A stretch of DNA of 64,000 nucleotides, taken from positions 62,001-126,000 of the forward strand of contig JBKAGO010000066.1 of the NCBI GenBank assembly GCA_046290435.1. The letters run 5' to 3'. The stretch is from CAVQUE01 sp046290435. Lineage in GTDB: Bacteria > Actinomycetota > Acidimicrobiia > Acidimicrobiales > UBA8592. The notes under the pieces are model-generated. The model ran no database searches, was not told the DNA's origin, and saw only the letters and a list, made by a program, of their open reading frames with translations. Position 1 is the stretch's first letter, and each line of letters starts with the position of its first letter. Shown piece by piece: positions 42,478-50,544 of this stretch. The position numbers and the translations under genes are program-made.

Positions 42478-42680
42478 GATCCCAGCAGTGACAGCGAAAG
42501 GGGCGGCCGCCCGGAGGCTCAGGGCTCACCACGGTGGGCGTCGTCCTCGGTGGCGACGTTCTTGCGGTGCAATCTGGCGGTCGCTACCCATGAACCTCAC
42601 GAGATCTGGGTTGTCCGGGCCTCTTCAGTCCGTGGCCGACTGCATTGCAGTCGGTGCCGCCGCTGCTCGAGGAGAGCGCT

Positions 42681-43259
42681 GTGCCCGCGCTGGCCGATGC
42701 GATTGCGCCGTTCCTCGCCAGCGAGGAGGGTCCGTTCCTGCCTCAGGACGGGTGGCGGCTCCTGGAGGTTCGCGGAGGTGACCGGGCCGTGATCGTTCAC
42801 CCGGGTGAGGGCGGGAGGGCGGGGCTTCTCTTCATGTACGCCGAACGGACCGCCGACGGGTGGGAGTGGTCGGGAGCGTCGGGACCAGGCAGCTGTGACC
42901 TCGTGCTCGAACCGCCTTCGGGTGTATCGGTCGTCGAGTGGGCGATCGACCCCAGGGCCGAGCCGCTCGGTGCGGAGTCGACGACGGTCGCAGTGCTGGC
43001 GACCGAGAGTGCGTGTGCAAGCGGTGAGGCCATGGGGGATCGTCTCAACGTGCCGGTGGTGACCTACACCGACGATGCGGTTCTGCTCCAGCTCACCGCC
43101 GAGCGACGAGCGGGATATCAGGAATGCCCGGGCAACTCGAGCCAGCGAGTCGAGATCGAACTCACCGAGCGTCTCGGGGACCGGATCGTCGTAGACGCCA
43201 GAACGACAGACCTGGGAGACCTCTCCGAGATCCTGCAACGCCTGCTCGCAACGGAGTAG
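42681..43259 (+). CDS. hypothetical protein in the tRNA-Pro islet
   Basis: A 192-residue acidic soluble protein, with no signal peptide. The N-terminus is helical (ALADAIAPFLASEEG), followed by beta-rich stretches WRLLEVRGGDRAVIVHPG, CDLVLEPPSGVSVVEWAID, and a C-terminal part with two Cys. GTG 42681 is chosen because GAGGAG lies 6 bases upstream; in-frame TTG 42645 and GTG 42654 lack such a site. I recognise no family. As cargo of a small mobile element it could be a defence or fitness gene, but nothing in the sequence shows which. Confidence 0.6.
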   Translation: MPALADAIAPFLASEEGPFLPQDGWRLLEVRGGDRAVIVHPGEGGRAGLLFMYAERTADGWEWSGASGPGSCDLVLEPPSGVSVVEWAIDPRAEPLGAESTTVAVLATESACASGEAMGDRLNVPVVTYTDDAVLLQLTAERRAGYQECPGNSSQRVEIELTERLGDRIVVDARTTDLGDLSEILQRLLATE

Positions 43260-43309
43260 TTGCAGGCTGCGCCTCTCAACGGCGCAGGCCCCGCTGCTGT
43301 CCACAGAGC

Positions 43310-43315
43310 TACGCT
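43310..43315 (+). promoter_or_regulatory. -10 box for leaderless antitoxin gene
   Basis: TACGCT, 6 bases upstream of ATG 43322. Confidence 0.5.
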
Positions 43316-43321
43316 GATCCG

Positions 43322-43564
43322 ATGGCCCGTCAGTCGGACGATTTGCGTGCAGCGGTCTTGGCATTGCCCGACGGCGCACGCGCCGAACTGGCGGCTGAGC
43401 TGTTGATGAGCCTCCAGCCTGATCCGGAGCTGGATCTCGATGATGTCCGCTCGCAGTGGGCAGCCGAGATCGAAGGCCGAGCTCGGCGACTCCTCGATGG
43501 TGACACGACCAGTCAGACGTGGACCGACGTCCGGCAGCGGTTAGCTGACGCGCTCGGCGAGTGA
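43322..43564 (+). CDS. addiction-module antitoxin (RelB-like, TIGR02574 type)
   Basis: An 80-residue helical protein: ALPDGARAELAAELLMSLQPD is the hallmark N-terminal helix of the putative addiction module component family, followed by a second helix around QWAAEIEGRARRLLDG that wraps the toxin. The stop overlaps the toxin GTG (GTGA). A -10 box stands 6 bases upstream of the ATG. Confidence 0.86.
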   Translation: MARQSDDLRAAVLALPDGARAELAAELLMSLQPDPELDLDDVRSQWAAEIEGRARRLLDGDTTSQTWTDVRQRLADALGE

Positions 43565-43806
43565 CGGCGCGGGTCCGTCTCGTCGACGAGGCAGTCGTCG
43601 AATTGGAGGACGCTGCTCGTTGGTACGAAGAGCAGCGTGCAGGCCTCGGCTTCGGCTTCGTCGCAGCCGTCGATCGAACCATCGATCGCATGGCCCATTG
43701 GCCCTTCAGCGGTTCGCTGATCGATGGAGTCGACGAAGTCCTGCAAGTTCGCCGGTTGCCGGTCAAGAGATTTCCGAACTACGTCGCATACCTCTTCGGG
43801 GCCTGA
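43561..43806 (+). CDS. ParE/RelE-family toxin
   Basis: An 81-residue toxin with the family opening VRLVDEAVVELEDAARWYEEQRAGLG, a middle segment RTIDRMAHWPFSGSLIDG and the strand pair EVLQVRRLPVKRFPNYVAYLF. ParE members poison gyrase, RelE members cleave mRNA on the ribosome; this sequence is nearer ParE in length and the WYEEQ helix. The conserved last strand is complete, so it is probably intact. Confidence 0.87.
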   Translation: MTARVRLVDEAVVELEDAARWYEEQRAGLGFGFVAAVDRTIDRMAHWPFSGSLIDGVDEVLQVRRLPVKRFPNYVAYLFGA

Positions 43807-43874
43807 AGATCTGACGGTCCTTGCCGTCGCTCACGAGCGGCGACGTCCGCTCTACTGGGGTGGCAGAGTCGGCT

Positions 43875-44009
43875 GACGGCGTAGGGTCCGAAGGCGACGG
43901 AGCGGCCGGTGGGGTCGAGGTGGTCGCCTCGGTGGAGGTCGGCCTCGGTGGTGGCGAGCCAGCGGGTGGCGTCGGCCTTGGTGGTGAAGATGACCGCAGG
44001 CCTGTGACC
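43875..44009 (-). pseudogene. tyrosine integrase N-terminal fragment
   Basis: A 44-residue stretch FTTKADATRWLATTEADLHRG followed by HLDPTGRSVAFGPYA matches the N-terminal arm-type DNA-binding region of actinobacterial phage-type integrases (F.TKADAxxWLxxxExDLxRGxWxDP). It lies right beside the tRNA-Pro 3' end and in the direction expected for such an integrase. The core-binding and catalytic domains are missing; the frame has no start codon of its own beyond the tRNA. Confidence 0.65.
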
Positions 44010-44033
44010 TGCGGTTTCGTCTGATTCTGTGTT

Positions 44034-44079
44034 GTCGGGACGACTGGATTCGAACCAGCGACCCCCTGCTCCCAAAGCA
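44034..44079. repeat. right attachment site: within the intact tRNA-Pro
   Basis: 46 bases identical to 41049-41094, spanning the tRNA from the anticodon loop to the discriminator plus one base. Crossover in the anticodon loop or T arm is typical for tRNA-targeting integrases. Confidence 0.88.
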
Positions 44080-44108
44080 GGTGCGCTACCAAGCTGCGCC
44101 ACGTCCCG
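44035..44108 (-). tRNA. tRNA-Pro (anticodon TGG)
   Basis: Minus strand: acceptor CGGGACG/CGTCCCG, D arm GCGCAGCTTGGTAGCGC, anticodon arm CCTGC-TTTGGGA-GCAGG with anticodon TGG, T arm GCTGGTTCGAATCCAGT. 74 bases, no CCA encoded. Serves as the integration site of the adjacent islet; the 3' 46 bases are now contributed by the element. Confidence 0.96.
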
Positions 44109-44153
44109 TGGCGGGCGATCCTACCGCCGCCGATGCCCCAGAGTGCGAGGCGG

Positions 44154-44159
44154 TACCAT
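44154..44159 (+). promoter_or_regulatory. -10 box for leaderless cNMP-binding gene
   Basis: TACCAT, 8 bases upstream of ATG 44168. Confidence 0.5.
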
Positions 44160-44167
44160 CAAGGCCC

Positions 44168-44656
44168 ATGAGCCGCCGCATCCTCGAACGTTGCGCATCG
44201 ATGCCGGTGCGACGACTCGACCCAGGCGACGTGCTCATCGTCGAGGGCGAACGCAGCGGCCTCATGCACGTCGTCGTCGACGGCTCCTTCGCAGTGAGTC
44301 AGGGCGACGCCATCCTGCCCACCATCGTCGAGCCCGGTGTCGTGCTCGGCGAGCTCTCCGTTCTGCTCGACATCCCCCACACCGCAACGGTCACCGCCAC
44401 CGTCCCGTCGTCGGTCGTCAGCATCGCCGAGCCGCTCGCCTTCGTCAGCGAGGACACCGAGAGCCTGCTGGAGCTGACCCGGCTGCTCGCACGTCGCGTG
44501 CATCGCCTCACCGCGTATCTCGACGATCTGCGTGTCCAGTACGGCGACTCCGGCGGGCACCTCGGCATGGTCGACGCGATTCTCAAGGAGCTCTCCGCGG
44601 GAGACCTGCCCGAGATCGACAGCGGCTCCGAGCGCGAGCCCGACCCCTACTCCTGA
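44168..44656 (+). CDS. cyclic-nucleotide-binding-domain protein without HTH
   Basis: A 162-residue protein with one CAP-ED (cNMP-binding) fold at about residues 8-110: RRLDPGDVLIVEGERSGLMHVVVDG and VEPGVVLGELSVLLDIPHTATVTA, where GELS matches the phosphate-binding cassette position. A C-terminal helical tail (about 115-162) replaces the usual DNA-binding domain, so it is not a Crp-type regulator; it may act by protein-protein contact. Transcribed away from tRNA-Pro. Confidence 0.85.
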   Translation: MSRRILERCASMPVRRLDPGDVLIVEGERSGLMHVVVDGSFAVSQGDAILPTIVEPGVVLGELSVLLDIPHTATVTATVPSSVVSIAEPLAFVSEDTESLLELTRLLARRVHRLTAYLDDLRVQYGDSGGHLGMVDAILKELSAGDLPEIDSGSEREPDPYS

Positions 44657-44723
44657 GGCCCCGGCGTCGCTCGTCGCCCGGGTCGCTGGCGGGCGACCGG
44701 CCACCCTCGACCCGGCCACAGCC

Positions 44724-45449
44724 TCAACCCGACCACAGGGCCTCGTCGCCGGTGCCGTAGGCCGACCACCATGTGGCGCGGTCCTCGGCGGTGTCGATCT
44801 CGACGTGAGCAGGGATCGGCCCGGTGTGGCGGCCCGCGTTGATCACCTTCGTCGTCCCCATCGTCGCCGACCACGAGCCCCCGTCACGGAACGGCGCATC
44901 GTGGATGTGGCCCGTCAGCACCACGTCGGGGCTGTGCTCGGCGATCCACGCCGTCAGGTCGCGGTCGCCGATGTGGCGGGTGCCCACCCACGACACCGGG
45001 CTCTCGTCGGGTGGGTAGTGGTAGATCCACATCCAGCGGCGGCCGTCGTCGGGCCGGTCGCCGGCCAGCTGATCGGCGACGTCGGATCTGGTCGCCGGGC
45101 CGTCCCACCACGGACAGACCGTGATTCGCAGGTCGTCGGTGTCGAGGGTCATCCAGTCGACGATGGCGCCGGCCGGGCCCATCGCCTCGATCCACGGCGC
45201 GGCCTTCTCGCCGTGGGCGTTGCGGGCGGTGAGGTCGTGGTTGCCCGAGCAGACGATGGTCGTCGTGCGTTCGGTCAGCGCCCGGACGGTGGCCTGCATG
45301 GCCACGACCTGGGTCTCGAGCGGAACGAGCGAGGAGATGTCGAGCAGGTCTCCGGCGAGCACCACCACGTCGAACTCGGGTGCCCGCTCGAGTACCCAGT
45401 CGAACTGGCGCAACACGTAGTGGAGATCGGACACCAGCAACAGGCGCAT
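44724..45449 (-). CDS. calcineurin-like metallophosphoesterase
   Basis: A 241-residue phosphoesterase. Motifs: SDLHY at residues 7-11 (the DxH pair), VVLAGDLLDI (GD), CSGNHDLTARN (GNHD), and HIHDAP (GHxH) near residue 182. All five metal-binding blocks are intact. The physiological phosphodiester is unknown. The ATG is 8 bases from a TACACT box, so leaderless. Confidence 0.9.
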   Translation of the reverse strand: MRLLLVSDLHYVLRQFDWVLERAPEFDVVVLAGDLLDISSLVPLETQVVAMQATVRALTERTTTIVCSGNHDLTARNAHGEKAAPWIEAMGPAGAIVDWMTLDTDDLRITVCPWWDGPATRSDVADQLAGDRPDDGRRWMWIYHYPPDESPVSWVGTRHIGDRDLTAWIAEHSPDVVLTGHIHDAPFRDGGSWSATMGTTKVINAGRHTGPIPAHVEIDTAEDRATWWSAYGTGDEALWSG

Positions 45450-45457
45450 CGCCCCGG

Positions 45458-45463
45458 AGTGTA
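45458..45463 (-). promoter_or_regulatory. -10 box for leaderless metallophosphoesterase gene
   Basis: TACACT on the minus strand, 8 bases from ATG 45449. Confidence 0.5.
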
Positions 45464-45612
45464 GGAGACGGCCCGAAGCCGGTCGCGGGGACCAGGACCG
45501 CAGGCCCGGGCCTGGGCAGATCGACCCGTTGGGGACCTCGACGGGACCGCCCGGCCTAGTGCGATGGGTGCAGTTGGGTCAATCGACTCCACCCCGAGGC
45601 GACTGTTGACCT

Positions 45613-47979
45613 GTGAAGCGCGGAGTAGGCCTTCCAACCAAGCGTCGTCGTCGGGTCCTGCCGGGCGCACTGGCGGCCCTCGTGGCCGTCGGTGCCCTCG
45701 CCGCGGCAGGACTCGGTGACGCACGCGCCCAGACCGCGGCTGCGGGCGACTTCGACGGCGATGGCTATGCCGACCTCGTCGTCGGCGTGCCCGGCAAGGA
45801 CCTCGGGCCACGCTCCGATGCAGGACTCATCGCAGTGGTGCCCGGCGATCGTCGCGGGCTCGATCTGCGCAGCAGCCGGTTGTTGCGCCAGGGTCCCGGC
45901 GACACGGGCAGAGCGCGGCCGGGCAATCACTTCGGGCGGACCTTCGCGAGCGGCGACATCGACGGCGATGGCTTCGCCGATCTGGTCGTGGGCGCTCCCA
46001 ACGATCGCGTGCGCGGCGCAGAGGATGCCGGTTCGGTGATTGCGTTCCACGGGTCGAGGCGGGGGTTGTCGCCGGCCGCTTCGTCGCGTCTCGTGCAGCC
46101 TGCCAACGCGTCAGGTGGACCGGAGACCGGCGACAGGTACGGATCTGCGGTGGCTCTCGGCGACTTCGACGGCGACGGGTTCGCGGACCTCGCGGTCGGT
46201 GTCGCAGGCGAAGACGTCGACGGCACCGTCGATGCCGGCGCGGTCGACATCCACCGCGGATCGCGTTCGGGCCTCGTGGCGCAGGCGGACACGATCTCGC
46301 TCGCGACCGCCATGGCGGAGTCGCCCGAGGTCGGTGCGCCCGAGATCGGTGACCGCCTCGGCGCGGCGCTCGTCGTCGGCGATTTCGACGGTGACGGCTT
46401 CGACGATCTCGCAATCGGCGCGCCGGGTAGGGACGTGGGATCGGCAGCCGAGGCCGGCGCCGTTCTCGTCGTGTACGGCTCGCCGGTCGGCCTGCAACAG
46501 TCTCGTGCCCAGCTCTGGCACCAGGGCGCCGGCATCAGGAATACCCCGGATATCCACGAGGCGTTCGGCACGGCGATCGCGTCGGGCGACTTCGACGACG
46601 ACGGCCGCGACGATCTCGCCGTCGGTGTCCCGGGAGAGACCATCGCGGGCAAGGCTCGCGCCGGCGGCGTCTCGGTGATCATGGGCGGACCTGAAGGCCT
46701 GCGGACGAACGGCAATCGGTTCCTCAGCCAGCGCTCGCCGCTGCGCGGCAAGCCCCGACCGGGCAACACGTTCGGCGCCGCTCTCGCCGCCGGCGACTTC
46801 GACCGCGACGGCCGTGATGAGCTCGCGATCGGCGTGCCCGGCGAGACCGTGCGCCGTCAGTCGGAGGCGGGGTCGGTCGTGGTCGTCGACACCAACGCTC
46901 GGGGCCTGCGTCTGAAGGGCAGCAAACGCTTCACCCAGGGCGGGCGCATCTCCGATCGGCCCGGCAGCCACGATCGGTTCGGTTCGTCACTGCTCGCCGT
47001 CGACCTGAACGGCGACCGTCGCGACGACCTCGTCATCGGTGCCCCCGGAGAAGACATCCGCAGCATCGAGGACGCAGGCATCAGCCATGTCCTCTTCGGC
47101 AGCCACAGGGGCCTGCATGCTCGCGGCGACATGGTGGTGTCCCAGGCGAACGGCGTCCGCGGGCGAGCCAAGCAGGGTGACGGGTTCGGCCAACGCCGCT
47201 TCGAGACCTGGCTCGACCGGGTGAACCTCTATCGGTCCCAGGCGGGGCTCGATCCGGTGCGAGAGCGCGACGACCTGTCGGCCGACGCCCTGTCGCACTC
47301 GCGTTATCTCGTGCTCAACGGCGTGGTGGCCCACGAGCAGGACCTGAGCCTGCCCGGCTCCAGCCAGGCCGGCCACGACTCGGGCATGCGCTCGAACGTG
47401 TACGGCACCACGGCCTCGAACGTCGCCGACGTCACGGCGGTGGACGGCTGGGTGACCGGTCCGTTCCATGCCGTCGGCTTCTTGACCCCGAGCCTGCGCG
47501 AGGTCGGCTACGGCGCCTGGCGCGACCCCGACGCCGGCCTCATCCGGATGGCAGCGACGCTCGACATCTACGGCGCTGAGCGCGACTGGAGCCGCACCAT
47601 CGACAGGGCCTACGCCTGGCCCGGCAACGGTTCGGTCGTGCCGGTCAACCGCCACATCACCGAGTGGCCGTCGCCGCGCAGCCACTGCCCGGGCCACAAC
47701 GGCCTGCCCGTGCTGGCCTTCTTCGAGCAGACGCCGTCGGTGTCACAGGCCACGTTCACCCGCGGCGGCGAAGAGCTGGACTTCTGTGTGTTCGACGGGT
47801 CGGACTTCCGCAGCGACGACAGCGCCGCACAAGAGACCGGCCGGGCGATCCTGTCGGGTACCAACAGTGTCGTGGTGATGGGCAAGGAAGCCCTGACACC
47901 CGGTGGCCGCTACTGCTTCTCGGTGCGCTCGCGCGGCGAGTCGGTGCAGTCGTGCTTCCGGGTGGATCCCAACGCCTGA
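45613..47979 (+). CDS. secreted FG-GAP beta-propeller fused to a CAP (SCP/PR-1) domain
   Basis: A 788-residue exported protein. Signal peptide at residues 1-40 (RRRRVLPGALAALVAVGALAAAGL). Then seven FG-GAP/integrin-alpha-type repeats, each with a Ca2+ loop such as DFDGDGYADLVVGVPG (about residues 45, 115, 180, 260, 330, 400, 465), making a full seven-bladed propeller. Next a CAP domain (about 530-660) with RFETWLDRVNLYRSQAGLDP and ADALSHSRYLVLNGVVAHEQ, and a C-terminal unknown region with four Cys. The combination suggests a surface adhesin or modifying factor; it has no LPxTG. GTG 45613 is used because it begins the signal peptide directly. Confidence 0.85.
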   Translation: MKRGVGLPTKRRRRVLPGALAALVAVGALAAAGLGDARAQTAAAGDFDGDGYADLVVGVPGKDLGPRSDAGLIAVVPGDRRGLDLRSSRLLRQGPGDTGRARPGNHFGRTFASGDIDGDGFADLVVGAPNDRVRGAEDAGSVIAFHGSRRGLSPAASSRLVQPANASGGPETGDRYGSAVALGDFDGDGFADLAVGVAGEDVDGTVDAGAVDIHRGSRSGLVAQADTISLATAMAESPEVGAPEIGDRLGAALVVGDFDGDGFDDLAIGAPGRDVGSAAEAGAVLVVYGSPVGLQQSRAQLWHQGAGIRNTPDIHEAFGTAIASGDFDDDGRDDLAVGVPGETIAGKARAGGVSVIMGGPEGLRTNGNRFLSQRSPLRGKPRPGNTFGAALAAGDFDRDGRDELAIGVPGETVRRQSEAGSVVVVDTNARGLRLKGSKRFTQGGRISDRPGSHDRFGSSLLAVDLNGDRRDDLVIGAPGEDIRSIEDAGISHVLFGSHRGLHARGDMVVSQANGVRGRAKQGDGFGQRRFETWLDRVNLYRSQAGLDPVRERDDLSADALSHSRYLVLNGVVAHEQDLSLPGSSQAGHDSGMRSNVYGTTASNVADVTAVDGWVTGPFHAVGFLTPSLREVGYGAWRDPDAGLIRMAATLDIYGAERDWSRTIDRAYAWPGNGSVVPVNRHITEWPSPRSHCPGHNGLPVLAFFEQTPSVSQATFTRGGEELDFCVFDGSDFRSDDSAAQETGRAILSGTNSVVVMGKEALTPGGRYCFSVRSRGESVQSCFRVDPNA

Positions 47980-48016
47980 TCGACGCCCGATGACGGGCCC
48001 CGGGAGGCGGTGACGC

Positions 48017-48496
48017 TCAGACGAGTGCGCCGTCGACCTTGGCGGTGGCGTCGTCCTCGCTGACGTCGAGGGCGAAGCTGAGCTCGGACACCAAGACGTT
48101 GCGGGCCTTGTTGTAGAGCGTCTTCTCGCCGGCGGAGAGCCCCTTGTCGCGGTCGCGCAAGGCCAGGTTCCGGACCACTTCGGCGACCTGGTAGACGTCC
48201 CCGGACTTGAGCTTCTCCTGGTGGTTCTTGAAGCGCCGGCTCCAGTTGGCGGGCTCGCGGACGTCGCGTCGCTTGAGGACGTCGAACAGGTCGTCGACGT
48301 CTTCGCCGCTGATGGGCCAGCGCATGCCGACCTCTTCGGCCTTGTCGACGGGAACCGACAACATCATCTCCCCATGCGCCATCCGGAGGACGAGGTACTC
48401 GGTCTTTTCGCCGAACACCTCCTTGACCTCGGTTTTTTCGATGATGGCAGCCCCGTGATGGGGGTAGACGACCCGGTCGCCAGCCTTGAATGCCAT
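48017..48496 (-). CDS. carD: CarD-family RNA polymerase-binding transcription factor
   Basis: A 159-residue essential-type actinobacterial regulator. N-terminal Tudor-like RNA polymerase interaction domain FKAGDRVVYPHHGAAIIEKTE (about residues 3-60) and a helical C-terminal DNA-minor-groove domain containing WSRRFKNHQEKLKSGDVYQVAEVVRNLALRD with the conserved Trp85-type residue. CarD stabilises open complexes at many promoters, including rRNA. A GGGAG ribosome site precedes the ATG. It is divergent from the DNA methyltransferase gene. Confidence 0.94.
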   Translation of the reverse strand: MAFKAGDRVVYPHHGAAIIEKTEVKEVFGEKTEYLVLRMAHGEMMLSVPVDKAEEVGMRWPISGEDVDDLFDVLKRRDVREPANWSRRFKNHQEKLKSGDVYQVAEVVRNLALRDRDKGLSAGEKTLYNKARNVLVSELSFALDVSEDDATAKVDGALV

Positions 48497-48594
48497 GGTG
48501 CTCCCTGCGAAGTTACTCGACCCTCAATCATGCCATCGAGCGCCCCGGATCGCACCTTCGCCCAGCCATGCCCCCCGTTGTCACAGGCGCTGAT

Positions 48595-48600
48595 TAGGGT
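48595..48600 (+). promoter_or_regulatory. -10 box for leaderless methyltransferase gene
   Basis: TAGGGT, exactly 7 bases upstream of ATG 48608. Confidence 0.55.
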
Positions 48601-48607
48601 GCTCTCC

Positions 48608-50203
48608 ATGGCCGACTCCGCCGCCGAGCCCACCCCACAGGTTCCTGCGTCCACCCGGCGCGGTGCCCGCACGACCTCCACGTCGTCGTTCGGCGCGGGC
48701 CGCCGCGAGGGCCACGACGCCTCGGACTTCTACGCCCGCTTCAGCCCGCCGAACATCTCCTCGGACGCGACGGTCCACGGCCCGGTCCCCGAGCTCGGCT
48801 CCGGTGCGTGCCTGCTGGGCGATGCCGCCGACATGCATCATCTGCCCGACAACAGCGTCGCGCTCGTGGTGACCTCGCCGCCGTACTTCGTCGGCAAGGA
48901 GTACGAACTCGCCGTCACCGCCGAGGCCGAGCACCCCGACCGACGCATCCCCGAGACCTACCTCGACTTCCTGCAGATGCTGCGGTCGGTCTTCGCCGAG
49001 TGCGTGCGGGTGCTCGAGCCGGGTGGGCGCATCGCCGTCAACGTCGCGAACCTCGGCCGCAAGCCCTACCGCAGCCTGTCGGCCGACGTCATCGCCATCC
49101 TCCAGGACGATCTCGGGCTGCTGTTGCGGGGCGAGGTCATCTGGCAGAAGGGCAAGACGTCGTCTGGTTCGTGTGCCTGGGGGTCGTTCGCCAAGGCCGC
49201 CAACCCGGTGTTGCGCGACATCACCGAGCGGGTCGTCATCGCCAGCAAGGGCCGCTTCGATCGGGCCCTGTCGGCCCCGGAGCGCCGGGCCCAGGGCCTG
49301 CCGCACCGCTCCAGCATCCCCAACGACGAGTTCGTCGACGTCACCCGCGACGTGTGGGAGATCGACGCCGAATCCGCCACTCGGGTCGGGCATCCGGCTC
49401 CGTTCCCGGTGGAGCTGCCCCGGCGTCTGATCGACCTCTACACCTACGAGGGCGACATCGTGTGCGACCCGTTCATGGGGTCGGGATCGACGCTGGTGGC
49501 CGCGGCGCGCACCGGGCGCGTCGGGGTGGGCTACGACCTCGACGCCGACTACGTCGATCTGGCCGAGCGCCGGGTCGCCGCCGAACACGAACGCAGCGCG
49601 CGGATCGCCTCGGTCACGGCCTCGGTCACCGAACAGCCCGAGCTCGAGCTGCAGCTCCAGCTCATCGAGACCCTCAGCCACGACGAGCGCCAGGATCACT
49701 TCCAGGCCCGTGCCGTGCAGGACGGCAAGAAGGCCCAGGACATCGCCCAGGCGTTGCTCGAGCGGTCCGGGATGATCGTCGAGGACAAGGCCCGGGTGCC
49801 CCAGGCCGGTATCCAGTTCACCTTCAAGGTGGCGTCGCAGGACTCCGGCGGGCACTGGTTCGTCGACGTCTCGGGAGCGTTCACCACCTCGCGGCCGGGT
49901 CTGCTCCGGACCGACACACTGTGGAAGATGCTGGGGAGGCTGCACGTTCTGCAGTCGGTGCTGGTCGCCCTCGACGACCCGCCACTCGGTGTCATCGTGC
50001 TCACGTCCAACCAGCCACGCCCGGGCAGCGAGGGCGACAAGGCCCTGCGTGCGGTCGGTCCCCGGGGGGTGTTCGACGTCATCGAGCTGCACGACCCCAA
50101 GGGCGAAGAGCGTCTGCGTCGCTACGCGGCCGGCCACACCGAACCCCTGGCCGGGTTCTGGAGCGAGGCCGAGGTCGCCGCCTTCACCGCACGGGGCGCG
50201 TGA
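48608..50203 (+). CDS. orphan DNA methyltransferase (beta type) with an unusual C-terminal domain
   Basis: A 531-residue protein. The first 45 residues are low-complexity. Motif IV TSPPY is at residues 89-93 and the AdoMet motif DPFMGSGST at 287-295, the beta-class order (catalytic first) of N4-cytosine or N6-adenine methyltransferases; SPPY usually marks N4-cytosine. A C-terminal domain (about 350-520) carries IVEDKARVPQAGIQFTF and HWFVDVSGAFTTSRPGLLRT, which resembles a PD-(D/E)xK nuclease-like core. No restriction gene is adjacent, so it is an orphan or self-contained enzyme. It is paired divergently with carD. Confidence 0.85.
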   Translation: MADSAAEPTPQVPASTRRGARTTSTSSFGAGRREGHDASDFYARFSPPNISSDATVHGPVPELGSGACLLGDAADMHHLPDNSVALVVTSPPYFVGKEYELAVTAEAEHPDRRIPETYLDFLQMLRSVFAECVRVLEPGGRIAVNVANLGRKPYRSLSADVIAILQDDLGLLLRGEVIWQKGKTSSGSCAWGSFAKAANPVLRDITERVVIASKGRFDRALSAPERRAQGLPHRSSIPNDEFVDVTRDVWEIDAESATRVGHPAPFPVELPRRLIDLYTYEGDIVCDPFMGSGSTLVAAARTGRVGVGYDLDADYVDLAERRVAAEHERSARIASVTASVTEQPELELQLQLIETLSHDERQDHFQARAVQDGKKAQDIAQALLERSGMIVEDKARVPQAGIQFTFKVASQDSGGHWFVDVSGAFTTSRPGLLRTDTLWKMLGRLHVLQSVLVALDDPPLGVIVLTSNQPRPGSEGDKALRAVGPRGVFDVIELHDPKGEERLRRYAAGHTEPLAGFWSEAEVAAFTARGA

Positions 50204-50207
50204 ACTG

Positions 50208-50528
50208 TTGGCCGGTGTCGCCTACGCCGTGGTGCGTTCGGATCCGCCCGACGTCTACCTCGCCGACGACGTCGAGATCCTGGCCCGGGTGCTCGCACTG
50301 GAGCTCGTGGCGCGCTCGGACCCGGCGAAGCTCCCCGCCGGCCGGGCCGAGGCGCTCCGGTCGGCGCTGCTCGACGAGCGTTGGGCCGACGCGCTGGTCG
50401 AGTGGATGAGCATCACCGGCATGGCCGTCGACGGCTACACCCACCTCCACGTCTACAGCGCCACCGATCTGCCCGCCGAGATGCTCGGCGCCCAGCTGCA
50501 GTTCTCGCCGTTGTTCCGCGAGCGCTGA
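50208..50528 (+). CDS. conserved hypothetical protein downstream of the methyltransferase
   Basis: A 106-residue acidic helical protein (AVVRSDPPDVYLADDVEILARV ... SALLDERWADALVEWMSITG). Starts CTG 50205, TTG 50208 and GTG 50229 are possible; TTG 50208 is used because the frame follows the methyltransferase stop after 4 bases. No family recognised. The position suggests co-transcription with the methyltransferase. Confidence 0.6.
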   Translation: MAGVAYAVVRSDPPDVYLADDVEILARVLALELVARSDPAKLPAGRAEALRSALLDERWADALVEWMSITGMAVDGYTHLHVYSATDLPAEMLGAQLQFSPLFRER

Positions 50529-50544
50529 GTCGGCAGGCCGCGTC

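Larger units (their letters stand above)
41095..44033. mobile_element. tRNA-Pro-integrated islet with toxin-antitoxin pairs and a dead integrase
   Basis: About 2.9 kb bounded by a 46-base direct repeat of the tRNA-Pro 3' part, with an intact tRNA-Pro at the right. Contents: DUF433/DUF5615 pair, a two-gene micro-operon, an unknown protein, an addiction-module/ParE pair, and an integrase N-terminal fragment beside the tRNA, the position where tRNA-targeting integrases normally lie. No intact integrase or excisionase is seen, so it is probably fixed. The first 239 bases (41095-41333) hold no gene; a short repeat around 41202-41220 (ACGCGCGCGATACGCGCGCG) is the only structure there. Confidence 0.82.
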
